NCBI GenBank assembly: GCA_934045905.1
Contig: OW203769.1
Location: 32,925,345-32,989,344, forward strand
Source of the DNA: Leuctra nigra
Taxonomy: Eukaryota; Arthropoda; Insecta; Plecoptera; Leuctridae
Reading direction: 5' to 3'
Length of the DNA: 64,000 nucleotides
Below the pieces are notes generated by a model. The model saw only the letters and a program-made list of their open reading frames with translations, ran no database searches and was not told the DNA's origin. The translations under genes were made by a program, and so were the position numbers. Positions within the stretch are counted from its first letter, which is position 1, and each line of letters opens with the position of its first letter. Below, one piece after another: positions 31,490 to 43,781 of the stretch.

Positions 31490-31955
31490 TTGAGTGAGCG
31501 TAGCGAGCGTCACCACGGTACTCTAGCACTTTCTCTGTGTTTTTGTTTGTTTGTAATTGTTTTTTTTTGTTTTTTTTCCTACACTGCCCAGGTCAAACCG
31601 CACAACCCAACCTATCTGATATTTTGCACACATACTAACATAATATATGCGGTCTCTGGGATCGTTTTTGAACGGAATCCTGTGATTGGTTCAAATTTTA
31701 TAAAAATTATCTTTCGATCAAGACCAAAATTATCTAAAATTTTACACATTGTATAAGCCCAATCAGTCAAGTATTAATTGTCATTTTACGAGATAAGTAT
31801 GGGTTGTCAAAAGAGATTTCTCGAAAAAGTATGTAGGTAAGTCAGGACACAGTGGATCTGATATCATCGAGAGTATTTATATGGAGATTGGAAAGTTGCA
31901 GAGAAAATCATCTTGTGCCGTGTCGTGTATCGTGACTGAGGATATAATAATGTGT
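31490..31955 (+). mobile_element. Helitron-like element, 3'-truncated
   Basis: Starts TTGAGTGAGCGTAGCGAGCG after A and follows the sub-type of the nested copy at 4089-5084 down to GCCGTGTCGTG. It then loses similarity before the CTAG end. Confidence 0.65.
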
Positions 31956-31970
31956 ACTATATTATATATA

Positions 31971-32099
31971 TGATATCCCCATTGCTGAGACACCTATCAA
32001 ACACTGACCAAAAATAATGGAAAAGTGTAGTGTATAATTTGCCATTAATGGCAAATTATACACTACACTTTTCCATTATTCTCAGCAATGGGGATATCA
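31971..32099. repeat. Perfect 68-bp palindrome with outer arms
   Basis: 32013-32080 is an exact palindrome centred at 32046/32047. A further 19-bp inverted pair (31971-31989, 32081-32099) flanks it, with a 23-nt asymmetric spacer on the left only. Confidence 0.85.
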
Positions 32100-32396
32100 T
32101 ATAGATAATTATCTATAACTAATTAGCAATCCCAACATCGCCTCTCTTTGATGTAAATAATGAAAACACCCAAACAAGGAAATTCTTTCGCGGAAATAGA
32201 ATCAAAATCCCCGAAAGAGATTTTCCTTTTACCGTCCGAAACTATATGGATCATCTGATTCAAATAATGAAAGTTAATTATCAATGAAAATGACTTATGT
32301 AATATGCCTAATCAGTTAAAGTATTCAAAATCAAAATATGGAATGTATGTTCGCAGTGATAGAGTATAGAGACTTGATTTTGAAATACACCTTCCC

Positions 32397-32715
32397 AGTA
32401 AACACCCAAAGTGCTGCCAGCATGCTGCCGGTACCGGCCAATTGCTCTGGCCAGTACTGGCCCGGTACCGGCCAAAAGCCGTGGCCGGTACCGGCCCAGT
32501 AAAAATGTGTCGCTTTGGCCAGAACGTTGCCTGTACCGGCTGGCCAGCACTCAGCCTTCACCTTGCCAGAGTCCTGGCCTTCACGCAGCCAGCAAGTAGC
32601 CAGCATTGTGCCGTATGGCCAGTACCTTGCCTGCATCGCGCCTTGACGACGCCAGACTCTGGCCAGAACCTAGCTTGAACGAAGCCAGCATGAGGCCCGA
32701 ACCCGACCTGAACCT
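32397..32715. repeat. GGCC/CCGG-rich quasi-repeat island
   Basis: A GC-rich block in AT-rich DNA made of short words such as GGTACCGGCC, GGCCAGTACTGG and TGCCAGCATG, none exactly periodic. Frames are open on both strands only because of composition. Confidence 0.6.
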
Positions 32716-32910
32716 ATTTCTACTATTATCCACCAGGGGCCACCAGGAACCAAATAAACGGTTATTTTGAATTCAAATATTAAAAGTAAAACTAAAATGT
32801 GTGATAACTAAGCGAGTTTTTATCGTAATTAAATTCTGACGACATATTTCCAGTCATTATCACAATGTTGATTTTATTCTGAAATTAAACGCAAATCGAT
32901 TAGTTATGAC

Positions 32911-32991
32911 AGGACGTGGAATCGAACTCGGAACAGCGACAAGCAAGCAGGGTAGAAGGCAGACGCTTTACCCACACGACCACGGCGACAG
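32911..32991 (-). repeat. tRNA-derived SINE or tRNA fossil
   Basis: Minus-strand reading gives an A-box-like TGGTCGTGTGGG and a B-box GTTCGATTCC at tRNA spacing. A clean cloverleaf cannot be drawn, so it is a relic. Confidence 0.5.
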
Positions 32992-32999
32992 CTGAGGGT

Positions 33000-33950
33000 T
33001 TAGAGCGCAGAGTGTCTAATAGTGACAGAGGGATGATTGGACTCATATGTATCAGGAAACTGGAAATATTTGTACCACTACAGATTGTTTATAATAAAAA
33101 TTACAAAATTCGAATGCTGTTATTTGAAATAACCGTAAATACATTGCATCTAATTTTGTTCCCATAGTATAGTCTCATGACACCGATGAGGGAACTTATC
33201 GAAAAGCACCTCACACCATTACATCATTTCATTTCACCTCACATCATTTCGAAAATGATTATTATTTGATACCATTAATATATTAGTAATTTCATTTTCG
33301 AGGGCATATCTTATAGTTCATAAGATTAAAAACTACGAGCATAGAGGTAAGAAGGAGAAATAAAACGTATACGTTTCTTTTATAGTAGATTTTCATTTTG
33401 TTTTTGGGCACCTTTGTGGCTTTACATTTTCATGCAAATTTTTTCTGCTATTCTTTGATTTTCCCGGATTTTCCTAACATTTGATTTTGCGTACTGTATT
33501 TCGCTAAAAAAAAGGTTACTAAAATATAAACAATACGTTGGAGCAAGGTGTTGACGTTGACGTTGGAGAGCATTACCATTCTGTGCTGCGGTCTTGTAAT
33601 AAAATAAGGAAGCATCGCCTCGTATTCAATCAAATTGCCAATCGTCATTTTCAATTTTGTAATTACATAGCGATAATTGTCAATAGGTCCAATGGTCATT
33701 TTCTCTTCATCATCATTCTCTCATTCTCTTAAAAAAAGATTATGAACTTAAATTTATTTTATACTTGGAGAACGCTATTGCATGCGAATTAATATTCGTG
33801 TAATGTTGCTGCTTTATGATATACCTCGGAAAGAGAGGAAGACATCGGATCAAATGCGTCAAAGGAGCAACGTGATAATTTTGTATTGTAATAAACTTGA
33901 AATAACACAATTTTTTAAAACAAGCATAAAATGTTCGTGACGTCCATTGC
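33000..33950. other. No gene seen
   Basis: AT-rich intergenic sequence without supported features. Confidence 0.4.
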
Positions 33951-33954
33951 TCTT

Positions 33955-34242
33955 AAGCTGGGAATTCCCATACTTCGCATCGAATTCGCTTCCGGTTCGC
34001 TTCGCTTTCGCAAAATGGCTACCTTTTAACAAAGGAAATCGTCCATGTTTACATTCGCATGTTCACTTGTTTCGGTTTCGTTTCGGTTTCGTCAAAGTTA
34101 AAATTGGCTCAACTTTAACGAAACCGAAACACGGGAACATGCGAATGTAAACATGGACGATTTTCTTTGTTAAAAGGTAGCCATTTTGCGAAAGCGAAGC
34201 GAACCGGAAGCGAATTCGATGCGAAGTATGGGAACCCAGCTT
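33955..34242. mobile_element. 288-bp near-perfect palindromic MITE
   Basis: Arms starting AAGCTGGGAATTCCCATACT mirror the right end. The centre repeats TTTCGGTTTCG / CGAAACCGAAAC. TTA occurs next to each end. Non-coding. Confidence 0.78.
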
Positions 34243-34987
34243 CTTAAACGATTTGTCTGAAAAATTGGAAATTTTAATTTTATTTGATTGATAAAATTTA
34301 AACTTAAAACTTCACGTACCTTATTTCATTTTCAAAGTAACTAGTGTTAGTGTTACTCTGTTACTAATGAAATTCAGTAACTGCGACTATAACATAGTAT
34401 GTAATACATTTTACAAGTAACTTACTTTACCCGACACTATTCCTTACTTACAACGGTGATTCAATCTAACATTATTTTAAGTGGAATGAATTTATTAATT
34501 AACCCTCGGTCGTTGGAGAATATTAAGGATTACAAAATATTCCATTAGTGAGTGTACCTTTTATAGAATGTTTGCGTGATCAGTCTGATTCTATATTCTT
34601 GTTTATTTTTAAAAACTCATTGCCGGTTACAACAATACCGCGAGAAGTATGTTGGACAATTGGACCAAACCAGTGAACTAATTGACGTAAAATTTTACAA
34701 GCGTGTTGTTTTCATGGATGTCCAGAAGGTTGTTATTTAGATAATTTTATTAAATAATTTTTCACTTAATCTTGATTTGTTTATTATTATTTTGTGTCTT
34801 ACCTCAATCTGTCTGTTTGTCTGTCTGTTCTTTCGCATGATACAATATCATGCAAGGAAACGGATCAGACCCATTATTTCACAAAAGATTCATTACTCTC
34901 ATGATCGTTTACATATTGATTTTGAGACCTAGGTCCTTTGGTTTCGCCGGAAAATTGATTTATATTGTTTAGCAGGTAAAGTTGTAT

Positions 34988-35450
34988 GCAATAGGGAAGG
35001 ATCTCCTCTAAATGAAATTTCCAAATAATTGTATTATTATGGTAGGGGAGACGCTGCTGAATACAGTACAGATATGTTACAAAATTACAAAATTAATAAT
35101 TATTAATTTTGTTGTGGGTTCAATAGTTCTCTCGGAATTGATTTACAAAGTTTGATATTTTTCCTCTAACTTAAAAACAGGAAAATTGATATTGACGTCA
35201 TAACCTATATGTTGCCATGGCAACAAAGTATATCACCATGGTAACACATTGTTGTGGACTTAGAAATGACATCACAACCCTGATTCTCATTACATGCCGT
35301 TTTTACCGCCAAAATATACAATGACATTTGAAATTGATTTTTATGAATGAAAATGTTCAATTTCTCAAGTGATAAGAGTGTTTGTGATTATTATTTGTGT
35401 TGTTATTTACGAATTTATCTTAATAAATTTAGAGGAGACTTCCCTATTGC
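34988..35450. mobile_element. MITE with CRE and X-box words
   Basis: 26-bp inverted ends (GCAATAGGGAAGGATCTCCT and complement). The body contains TGACGTCA (35193-35200) and GTTGCCATGGCAAC (35211-35224). Related sequences lie reversed at 40905-41228 and, in part, at 58320-58450. Confidence 0.75.
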
Positions 35451-35894
35451 GTGCATGTAACCTTTGCATACATGCAAAATAACGTAGCAACGAAATCTTC
35501 ATTTTTTTTTTAAATTATAGAATGTAGGTAAATGCAAATTATACCTCCAGAGTGTGTACATCCAATACACTATGGAAATACCTACAAATAATGCAAAGTT
35601 GTATTGAAAAGCAGAAATAACTGTTCGTGTTTTTATTGGCTGATAAGTTTTCGTACTATACTTTTGTTGCACGTCAGTTTTTCTTATAACACGTTATTCT
35701 GCGGGTTTCCTTTTCTAAATACCAAAGAAAATGTTTAAATATGTACGAAGTAAGTAACAACCGTAATTTTTTTTTTATTTAATCAATTTCAATGTATTCT
35801 TACAAAACAAGCAATTGAGACGAGACGAGGATTCTTATGGCAGCACAGTAAAATTTTATAAAATCAGACTTTATAAGATTAAGATATCTTATAA

Positions 35895-36415
35895 ACAGGT
35901 CAGAGTCAGAGTTTTTTTTTGATCGAGCTGAAATTCTGCACACATGTAAAACCAACCTTCTCTGTTTGCATACCATATTTTTTTGAAATCCATTCATTGG
36001 TTAAAATTTAAATAAATATCTCCTGATAGGCTGAAAAATGAAAACGGCCTTCGATAATTCTGATCAAACTCATATTTTGCATGATCATTAAGACCAATAT
36101 TGTCTCTTATTTTACAAAATTTCATCCCAATCAGTTAAGAACGTGTGAATGTATTGACATTTTTAATATCTGTCAGTAATGAAGTATCGAAATGAATGTT
36201 TTCCAGTGCCAATTGAATTGATTCTGATTTGCTTTATAAACCAGGTGCTTAGATGCTATTTTAAAGTTTCGATGAAAAGCTTAAGTTGATATCATAATCA
36301 ATTCAATATGGATGTACTCGTATATGTTTTCTGTGCGTTGTGGACGCATTTCCGGTTCGAGAATTTGCACGACCCGTGCTCGCTCATCAACGCGTTACAC
36401 TGAGCGTTTTCCTAG
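35895..36415 (+). mobile_element. Helitron-like element, 5'-truncated
   Basis: Lacks the TTGAGCGAGC start but carries the common body and the complete 3' end (CTCGCTCATCAACGCGTTAC..GCGTTTTCCTAG, then T). Confidence 0.78.
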
Positions 36416-37400
36416 TACTTAGCTTACTTCCATTATGTTACATAATAATAGTTTCATACCTTTCCATAATTACAATCATAATATTATCCATGAGTAGTTA
36501 TAAGAAACATTAGTCTTAAGAAGATGTTACCTGTATTTATATTATTTGTAACAAATAAATAATCTGAATATGAAATCCATCATCTCCCAATCATCATCCA
36601 TTATAATCATTCATCCGTCACCATTAGCCTCGCTGCAGAACAGTGCGACGTTAAGCCCCAGAAAAAAACTATCTCAAAATGTGTTAAGTGTGTAACAAGA
36701 ACAGATAATATCATAAACGTGTGATTTATTGTTATATCAACAAATAATTGTTGCTTTTTACCGATGGCTGACAGAGATTTTCATTGTTCTGTCACCTGTC
36801 TTCGTTTTCACACAAAAGTGTATCAAATGATAAATGATTTTCTCATTTGAAAATGAAACATTTTTTTTCTATGAATATTATGATTTTCGATAAGGTGTTC
36901 ATAATAAGGTCAATTTCATAGTTTGAAGTAAGCTGAATACACGATTAAAAACTTTGATTAGGATCAGATATTTGTAACGAATGCATAACAATGATTGAAG
37001 AAGTTGATTCTATTGTGTATACCTATACTTAGGCAGGCGTTACTATAGATAGACATTTCACTTGGAAGTCACATTTTACTTTGAATTAGACTTAGAGCCT
37101 GTAACTATCTTTTATACAATTTAAATTTTGTATTGCCTTATTACGCGTTAGTGTATTACGTGTACATTTTTTGTATTCATGGAAATAAAACGGTCATTAT
37201 ATTTTGTGGAATCGTTGACTGTCTTACGGTTTGTTGGCATGGGGAAACGCTTCCATGGGACACAACAGTACAAAAAAGAATATTAAAAACAATAGCTCCA
37301 CCACATAATATATAAAATATGGTTGAAATGTACCTAAGGAAAAATTTGTTTTAAGTCGCTGGGCTGTCTAAGTATTTATCATTTATGATTTGTTTGAATA
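36416..37400. other. No gene seen; SINE-tail-like word
   Basis: CAGTGCGACGTTAAGCCCC (36639-36657) followed by an A-tract resembles the conserved 3' part of some invertebrate SINEs. Otherwise nothing recognised. Confidence 0.35.
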
Positions 37401-37404
37401 ATAG

Positions 37405-40400
37405 CCCTACAAACACTGGGCGGCCCGGGCTTCTGCCCATCTAGCGCCCAAGTGGGACGTCCCGGGCGGGAACTACTAGGGCATGCCCTGGGCCTGCCCA
37501 ACGGAGCCCAACCGATCCGTTTTATCTGGCTGTAAAATTTCTAGGAATGTCCCGTCTTGGTCCCGCCCGGGAATGGCTAGGGACGGCCCGCGCGGGCGCT
37601 ACGACTGTTTGAATTTGAGCTGCTCTAATGACTTATTTTTTTCATATTTATAACTTCATTTCTATAATAATTACATCTACATTTCACATGGATATATTGA
37701 TTTAAGAATAAATATGTTTACAATTCCAAAGCAAAGTATTCATACCATTTTAAACGTTATTAGTAAAGTTTCTTTTATGAACTCGGCAGTCGGCCATCTT
37801 CGTGAATCAACTTGTTTCCGTTCTCCCTTCTTCATTTCAAACGCGGCGTTTGACGTTTGTTGATATTTTACAGAGTGTCATGAGTGTGTAGTTTACGTCC
37901 TTTTGAGTGATTTTGAATGTGATTTCAATTATTATCTGTGTCCGTGAATGCGTGTTCACTGCTGAATAGTTTGTCTCAGTTCAAACCATTTAATGTGACA
38001 CAAATCGTGAAATAATTACAGTTTTGTTGGGCCTCTTTTGTTTGGATTTTCATCACAGAGCCATACAACCCATTGAAGGTGAGTCTTCATCACAACTACA
38101 TAAGTATCCAGGCATTAATCGTTGTTACTTTAGTTTTGTATGCTGGGGATACTAATAAACCAATAGGTAGTGTGACCAATGTTCAGTAAACATTAACCTC
38201 ACATGTACATTTTTGAAATGTAGCAATTTATGCAAAGTAAAATTTCCAACTAGGTAGGACCTAGGTAACTAGGTAGTTTAGGTATTTATAAAATAAATAA
38301 AGTAGGTAAACAGTTTGCTTGGCGTGGTAGTCTATACATATCAGTGGTAGTAGTCAGTAGGAACCCTACCTGTAGGTACCTAGTACGTACCTCCGCCTAT
38401 TTTGGGAATATTTTCACCCTACATTAACCAATAACCATCCCACATACCTACCAAGGCACCTACTGCAGTTTTAATAATGTTACTTGTTAAAGGTGAATCT
38501 ACTCTGGAAGAAAATAGGCTATTAAGATATTGAACTCCAGAAACAAAGCGCGTATTCGTCCTGCGAGCGAACCAAGCTGTATCGTCAAACCGAGCCGAAA
38601 CATTAAGAACCGAACCGAGCAGAGTGGTAAATATTTTCATTATATTTAATTATTTAACTTTATCAAGGATTTTAGATATACAGCAATTATTTTTGTTTAT
38701 GTAGGTACCTTACAAGGCCAATAACAAACATTTTTGTTGTGATCCGAAAGTAAAAATTATGTTGCATGGAAATTACATTCTTGTCGGAGGTAGTAGATAC
38801 ATACATTGAATGGTGGTCCCGCTTCATTCAAATACGTAGTAAAATTTTTGAGATTGAATGTTGTCATCCAAAAAAATAAACCGCACTTTTGAATTTCCTC
38901 TAACGCGCCGGTGGTAAGAGAGCAGCCATTCCATGCGAATGCAGACATATGCCACATAATACATATGACTGCTGAATTATTAAATGTAAATAAATCAGCA
39001 TGTTTTTATATTATATTCATGGTATTTTCTTGCTGATTCCAAATATGTAATCAGTTTTGTGCTAAGTTTGAATAGTTATTTTGTTATCAGTAAAATTGTG
39101 GGACCGCATTTAAATTTAAATTTTGTGTCGAACCATGTAAATTACATAAAAAATTTAGAAGGCTGCACAATGATCCTAACTATTTTTATTTTGATGAATA
39201 AGATGCTGAACATAGCATCTTACAACCGTACACCCGTAACACGGAATGGCTGAGAGGAAATTAATTTGAGTTGCTAACTTTCACCTTACTTTTTGTAGGT
39301 TCTACAGATTCACCGTGAACTTGCCCTGCTCTTATTCTAGAGTCGATTTAATTGCCCACCTACTTCAATTAAAAAGTAAATTTACTTCTTGGCAAATTAG
39401 CGAGAATTCTGAAGATGCACAGGACTTGGGACTTCATCGAGTTAATGGATTAAATGTTACCTACCCTACAGATGTAATGATTCAGAACTCTCTGATGGTA
39501 AGCCACATTTTAGTATTTTATATGTGTAGTATTTCCTCTAACCTTACCTATAAATCACATTTATGCAATATAGAATGTTTCAAATTTTTATTGGGGTTTT
39601 AAATAAATAGTGTACTACCTAATGGTAATAATTTTACCTCAAGTGATTATTGTGGCAGGTCACACAACACAAAAGTGATTTTTGTATTATTCATTGCCAA
39701 GAAGTTTATCCTATCAATTTACAAATGCTTCATTGAATCTATCTTTCTTTTTTTTAGGGATCACTCTGTGCCAAAAATTCAATTTTTAAAATTTTTGTAA
39801 AGACTGTTATTTGCAGCTATCTGCTATTGCAGTTATTTACATAAATAGTTCTTGTGTAGTAGGTAGAAACTATTTGCTAGGCAGCCTCATGCTCAAAAGA
39901 AGTTGCATCCACATAGATTGCGGATGTCAGTCCTCGACACCACAAGACCGTGTGCTAATAATTTATGGATGGAATCCAGTATCTGGCCATTAAATCGGCA
40001 AATTCTTTTGAGCATAGCATAATAATAGTGTTAAATATTGACAAAATTAACAAGATCTTACTGATAACAAGATCTTGTAAATGTTGGACTTTCATTGGTC
40101 TGACCGAATAAAAATTTACACAAAAAATAAAAAACACTTCTAACAATACGCTGCATGATCTTGCTAAACTTTTCAAGATCTTGTATAAATCTTGTTTAGG
40201 TTAGAATCTGTACCTACAATAATAAATAATTGCAAATATCTTGCGAACATTATTAGTACAAGGTACATTACCTAAATACTTTGCAATTTTATTTTTTCAG
40301 ATGAAAGAAATACGTATTCAAGTGCATTCATTTTCTTGAAAAACTGAAGATGAAAAATTGTGCCAACATATCCGTGAGTGAAGTAAAATCCGAATTGTGT

Positions 40401-42104
40401 CTTGTCGATAAAGAGACAGCGTGCCAGACTCACTGCCAGGTAGTACCTACCTCAGAATGTTTTGATACTATGTGACGTGTGAAGGTTGAAGGACATTTAA
40501 AAATTTTAAGTGATGTGGTAGTATAATCTTTTACAATAATATACGTTTATATTATATGAAACTGTTTTTTTTTTTAATTTTCGTGTGTTTTCCTGCTCTT
40601 TATTATTCCTAAAATTCAATTGCAGTGAATCTCCTACGTGTAGCATTTTATTTTTTGTAATTTATCAAAACAATATAGTACCTAAGTAAGTAGGGAATAG
40701 TACGTGAAAAAATTATTATTGAAACGATTCAATCGTCCTGTAAGAGATTATCAAAAAATAATTGCTAATTTCAAAATCCAACAACCGATTCATAAACAAA
40801 AATTATGGATCTTTTTATCCTTCTTCATTTTTTTATGAATAAGGTACCTGTAATACTTAAGTCTCTAGAAATTTTGTTCCAGTAAGTTTTTAAATATCAA
40901 CGCAAATAATTACTGACATTTGTCACCCGCGAAATGTTAAAAATTAATTCATGCAAATGAAATTAGTTATAATGGGACTTTTGGCGGGAAAAACGACGTA
41001 TTACAAGAATCCACTTACACTAATGTGTTACCATTGTGGATCATCTGTCAATTTTCTGTAAATTTTCCTGTTAAAAGTAATCAAACTTTGTTAATTCATT
41101 CCTTGAAAACTATTCATCCCACAGCAAAAATAAAATCACATCTGTGTTCAGCAACATAATCAACTTTCATAAAATAATGGTCTATTATTCTGAAATCTGA
41201 ATTTCACGAGACTTCCCCATTATGTGACAGTCAAGTTGAGGATTTCAAATGATCCCAAAATATTTCCTCCAAATAAAAATGCGTTAAAAATAAAAACAGT
41301 AGGAGGTACCTTAGGTAATGTGTCAGGTCAGTGGAACAGCTTTCAAACAATAGGGAAACATGGCGAGATAAAATAACTTCCAATAACCACTGATTAACTT
41401 TATAATATACCGGCTATTTTTTTTTTTTATTAATATTTGACCATTTAAATGCATTTCTAATGTGTTTGAGTAGGTACCTACTGTTCTTCTAGTTGACATA
41501 ACAAATTACAACTGTTGTGAAATATTCCGTGAACTGTGAACTAATACATTGACCCTGGAAGAAAATACCTGGATTATTTTTTTCGTATGGCAACGCCCAC
41601 TCTCCGAAATTGTGAAAAAATCCCGTTTCTCGTGTCACTCACGTTTGCAATTAATTATGTCTTAATGAAACGTATTTTTTCCAGGTACATTCGCATTCAA
41701 AATTAGTGCCTATATGCACGTGTCTGGATCAGAGGCACGTTTTGTAGGTACTGCATTTTGAATGAGAGTGTACCTAGCAAGCTAGCACGTGACCGTTATG
41801 GAATGTGCGTAGGGGGAGGGGGCTACAGAGCGAGCAGCTGCTCCCGCGCGGGCCGCCCGGGCGGGGGCCAGGGCCGGCCTATGCCTCCCGCGCGGGCCGC
41901 CCGGGAGGGTCCAGGGACGGCCCATACCTCCCGCGCGGGCGTCATGGGACGGCCCAGGCCGCCGCCCGGGCTTATTCCCAGTGGCAGGCCCCGGGAGTCT
42001 CACTCCATGCTAATCACCCATAAGACGGGAGGTCCCTGGGCAGGCCCGTACGCCCATCTGGGACGGCCTAGGACGCGTCCAGGGACCTCCCAGTGTTTGT
42101 AGGG
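37405..42104. mobile_element. Possible 4.7-kb DNA element with GC-rich ends
   Basis: The exact 16-bp inverted pair CCCTACAAACACTGGG (37405-37420) and CCCAGTGTTTGTAGGG (42089-42104) bounds the region. Both ends carry GC-rich blocks of GGGCGGCCCGGG-like words (37420-37600, 41815-42088). Inside are a CpG-containing promoter-like stretch with a possible donor (GAAG|GTGAGT, near 38079) and a possible exon (about 39315-39498, ending ATG|GTAAGC) encoding unrecognised protein. No flanking duplication is obvious. It could equally be two separate insertions of one small element. Confidence 0.35.
40905..41228 (-). repeat. Degenerate copy of the 34988-35450 MITE
   Basis: Reverse-orientation similarity through GGCGGGAAAAACG, AATGTGTTACCATTGTGG, TTTTCCTG and GAGACTTCCCCATTATG. 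The X-box is mutated here. Confidence 0.55.
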
Positions 42105-42785
42105 AGGTTAATTTTAAAGTATTATTTCAGTTCTGATTTCAAATTTAAACATGACAGTGAGAAAGATACGAGAGCAAAAACTGGAGGTATTTACAAACTT
42201 ACATCTCCATGCACAAAAACAAACACGGTAAAAGCAATAGCGTACCTATACTGTGTCAGAAATTTGCGAAATTAACGGTTAGCTTGTCGATGTTTTGATT
42301 GTATGATGATGTAAGGTATATTATTACTCTGTCTTGATGGCTTCATTCTGTTTCAAATTCATTAAATTTTTATTTTTACTGATATTTTGTTATTGCTTTG
42401 CTTTTCAAGTTTACTATTATTTGATTGTTTGATATTATTTATTATTCGTATCAGAAACACAAACATACAGTTTACACTCTCATAACAATTAAAAAAAAAA
42501 CTAATATTGGATGAGTAGGAGATGACACATCTGTATTATTTTATTTTGTATTTGGCCGCAGACTAACCTTTTGGCTACGCGGCATATTGCTGTGTAGTGT
42601 GTTTTATTATTTCTGTGCATGTATAATTATAACCAATAAAAATAAAGGAATCACGCAGCAGAAACATAAAGATTCTGGGTTACATTTCCTGTTATTTTGA
42701 AAGATCTGCTCCATAAGTATAATAGTTGCATATTTTAAGGAGACTGAAGTAATGATATGAAGGGATGTGCGTTGTGAAAAATATC
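42105..42785. other. No gene seen
   Basis: AT-rich spacer. Confidence 0.4.
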
Positions 42786-42858
42786 CGACCGAACCGGGGC
42801 TCGAACCCGGGACCTCTCACTTGCCGGGCGAGAGCTCTACCAACTGAGCTACCCGATC
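42786..42858 (-). tRNA. tRNA-like sequence, anticodon GGC, likely pseudogene
   Basis: A 73-nt cloverleaf can be drawn: acceptor GATCGGG/TTCGGTC (three wobble pairs), D arm GCTC/GAGC, anticodon stem CTCGC/GTGAG, loop CCGGCAA and T arm CCGGG/CCCGG with TTCGAGC loop. The anticodon would be GGC (Ala), but the base before it is C instead of the near-universal U33 and eukaryotes rarely use GGC. It is therefore more likely a tRNA-derived repeat or pseudogene than a working tRNA. Confidence 0.5.
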
Positions 42859-42875
42859 GGACGGACGGACATTAG

Positions 42876-43319
42876 ACACAACGCACTGATGAGGGTTAGA
42901 GATCTCCTAGGAGAATGGAATGAAGGTAATGATTGGACATTACAATAAGCTATCAGACCATCGGTAACGATACTGTCACCATGTCTCTTTGCACTTGCGT
43001 GCGCAACCCTCTTTTACTCGACTTAACGAGTTGCTTTTCAGCTCGAATGATGAGAATGTAGGTTTCTGTGGAAAACTTCCATGGAGTCAGGATGATAACA
43101 CAACGCACTGATGAGGGTTAGAGATCTCCTAGGAGAATGGAATGAAGGTAATGATTGGACATTACAATAAGCTATCAGACCATCGGTAACGATGCTGTCA
43201 CCATGTCTCTTTGCACTTGCGTGCGCAACCCTCTTTTACTCGACTTAACGAGTTGCTTTTCAGCTCGAATGATGAGAATGTAGGTTTCTGTGGAAAACTT
43301 CCATGGAGTCAGGATGATG
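42876..43319. repeat. Tandem duplication, 2 x 222 bp
   Basis: 42876-43097 and 43098-43319 are head-to-tail copies with only about two or three differences (for example GATACTG versus GATGCTG), indicating recent origin. They directly follow the tRNA-like sequence. Confidence 0.88.
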
Positions 43320-43473
43320 ACTCCGTGCATATTTCCGTGTTTTCCACTGAAGTAATTTTACGTGTCGATCATTTGCATAGCTATACTTATTGTTTTGAAC
43401 CATATTATTTATTAATCATGTCAGTTTCAACTTTATACCCGTATAAATTAATACATCGCTTATAAACTAACAA

Positions 43474-43781
43474 GTTCAGTTCAGTTCAGTTCAGTTTTAT
43501 TTCCAGAATTCATCAATACATTTGAAAGAGGTACAGTGAAAGGACTCCTCTGGTTGACACCATTTAGTGGAGTATGTGGAAAGGTTACTTGAACTAAATC
43601 TAGTAGTAACCTAGTATATAAGTAATAGCATTGAAATGAAGACAAATTAATATCTAAATATATGCTACAATTATATTTTACATTTAGGTAATAAATCTAG
43701 GTAATATAGGTAATATCTAGGCAATAATAGGTAATTTAGGTAATAAATCAGACATTATAAATAAATTAATTAATTAATTAA
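43474..43781 (-). mobile_element. 3' UTR and tail of non-LTR retrotransposon
   Basis: Directly after the ORF2 stop is a (TTAA)n run (43762-43785). The element ends in a short tandem (CTGAA)n tail at about 43474-43497, the kind of microsatellite 3' end seen in CR1/L2-type elements instead of poly(A). Confidence 0.7.

Noticed and set aside
34341..34440. Further hAT-like element with GTAAC words
   Set aside because: Ends resemble TAGTGT / ACACTA but no 8-bp duplication or clear limits were found.
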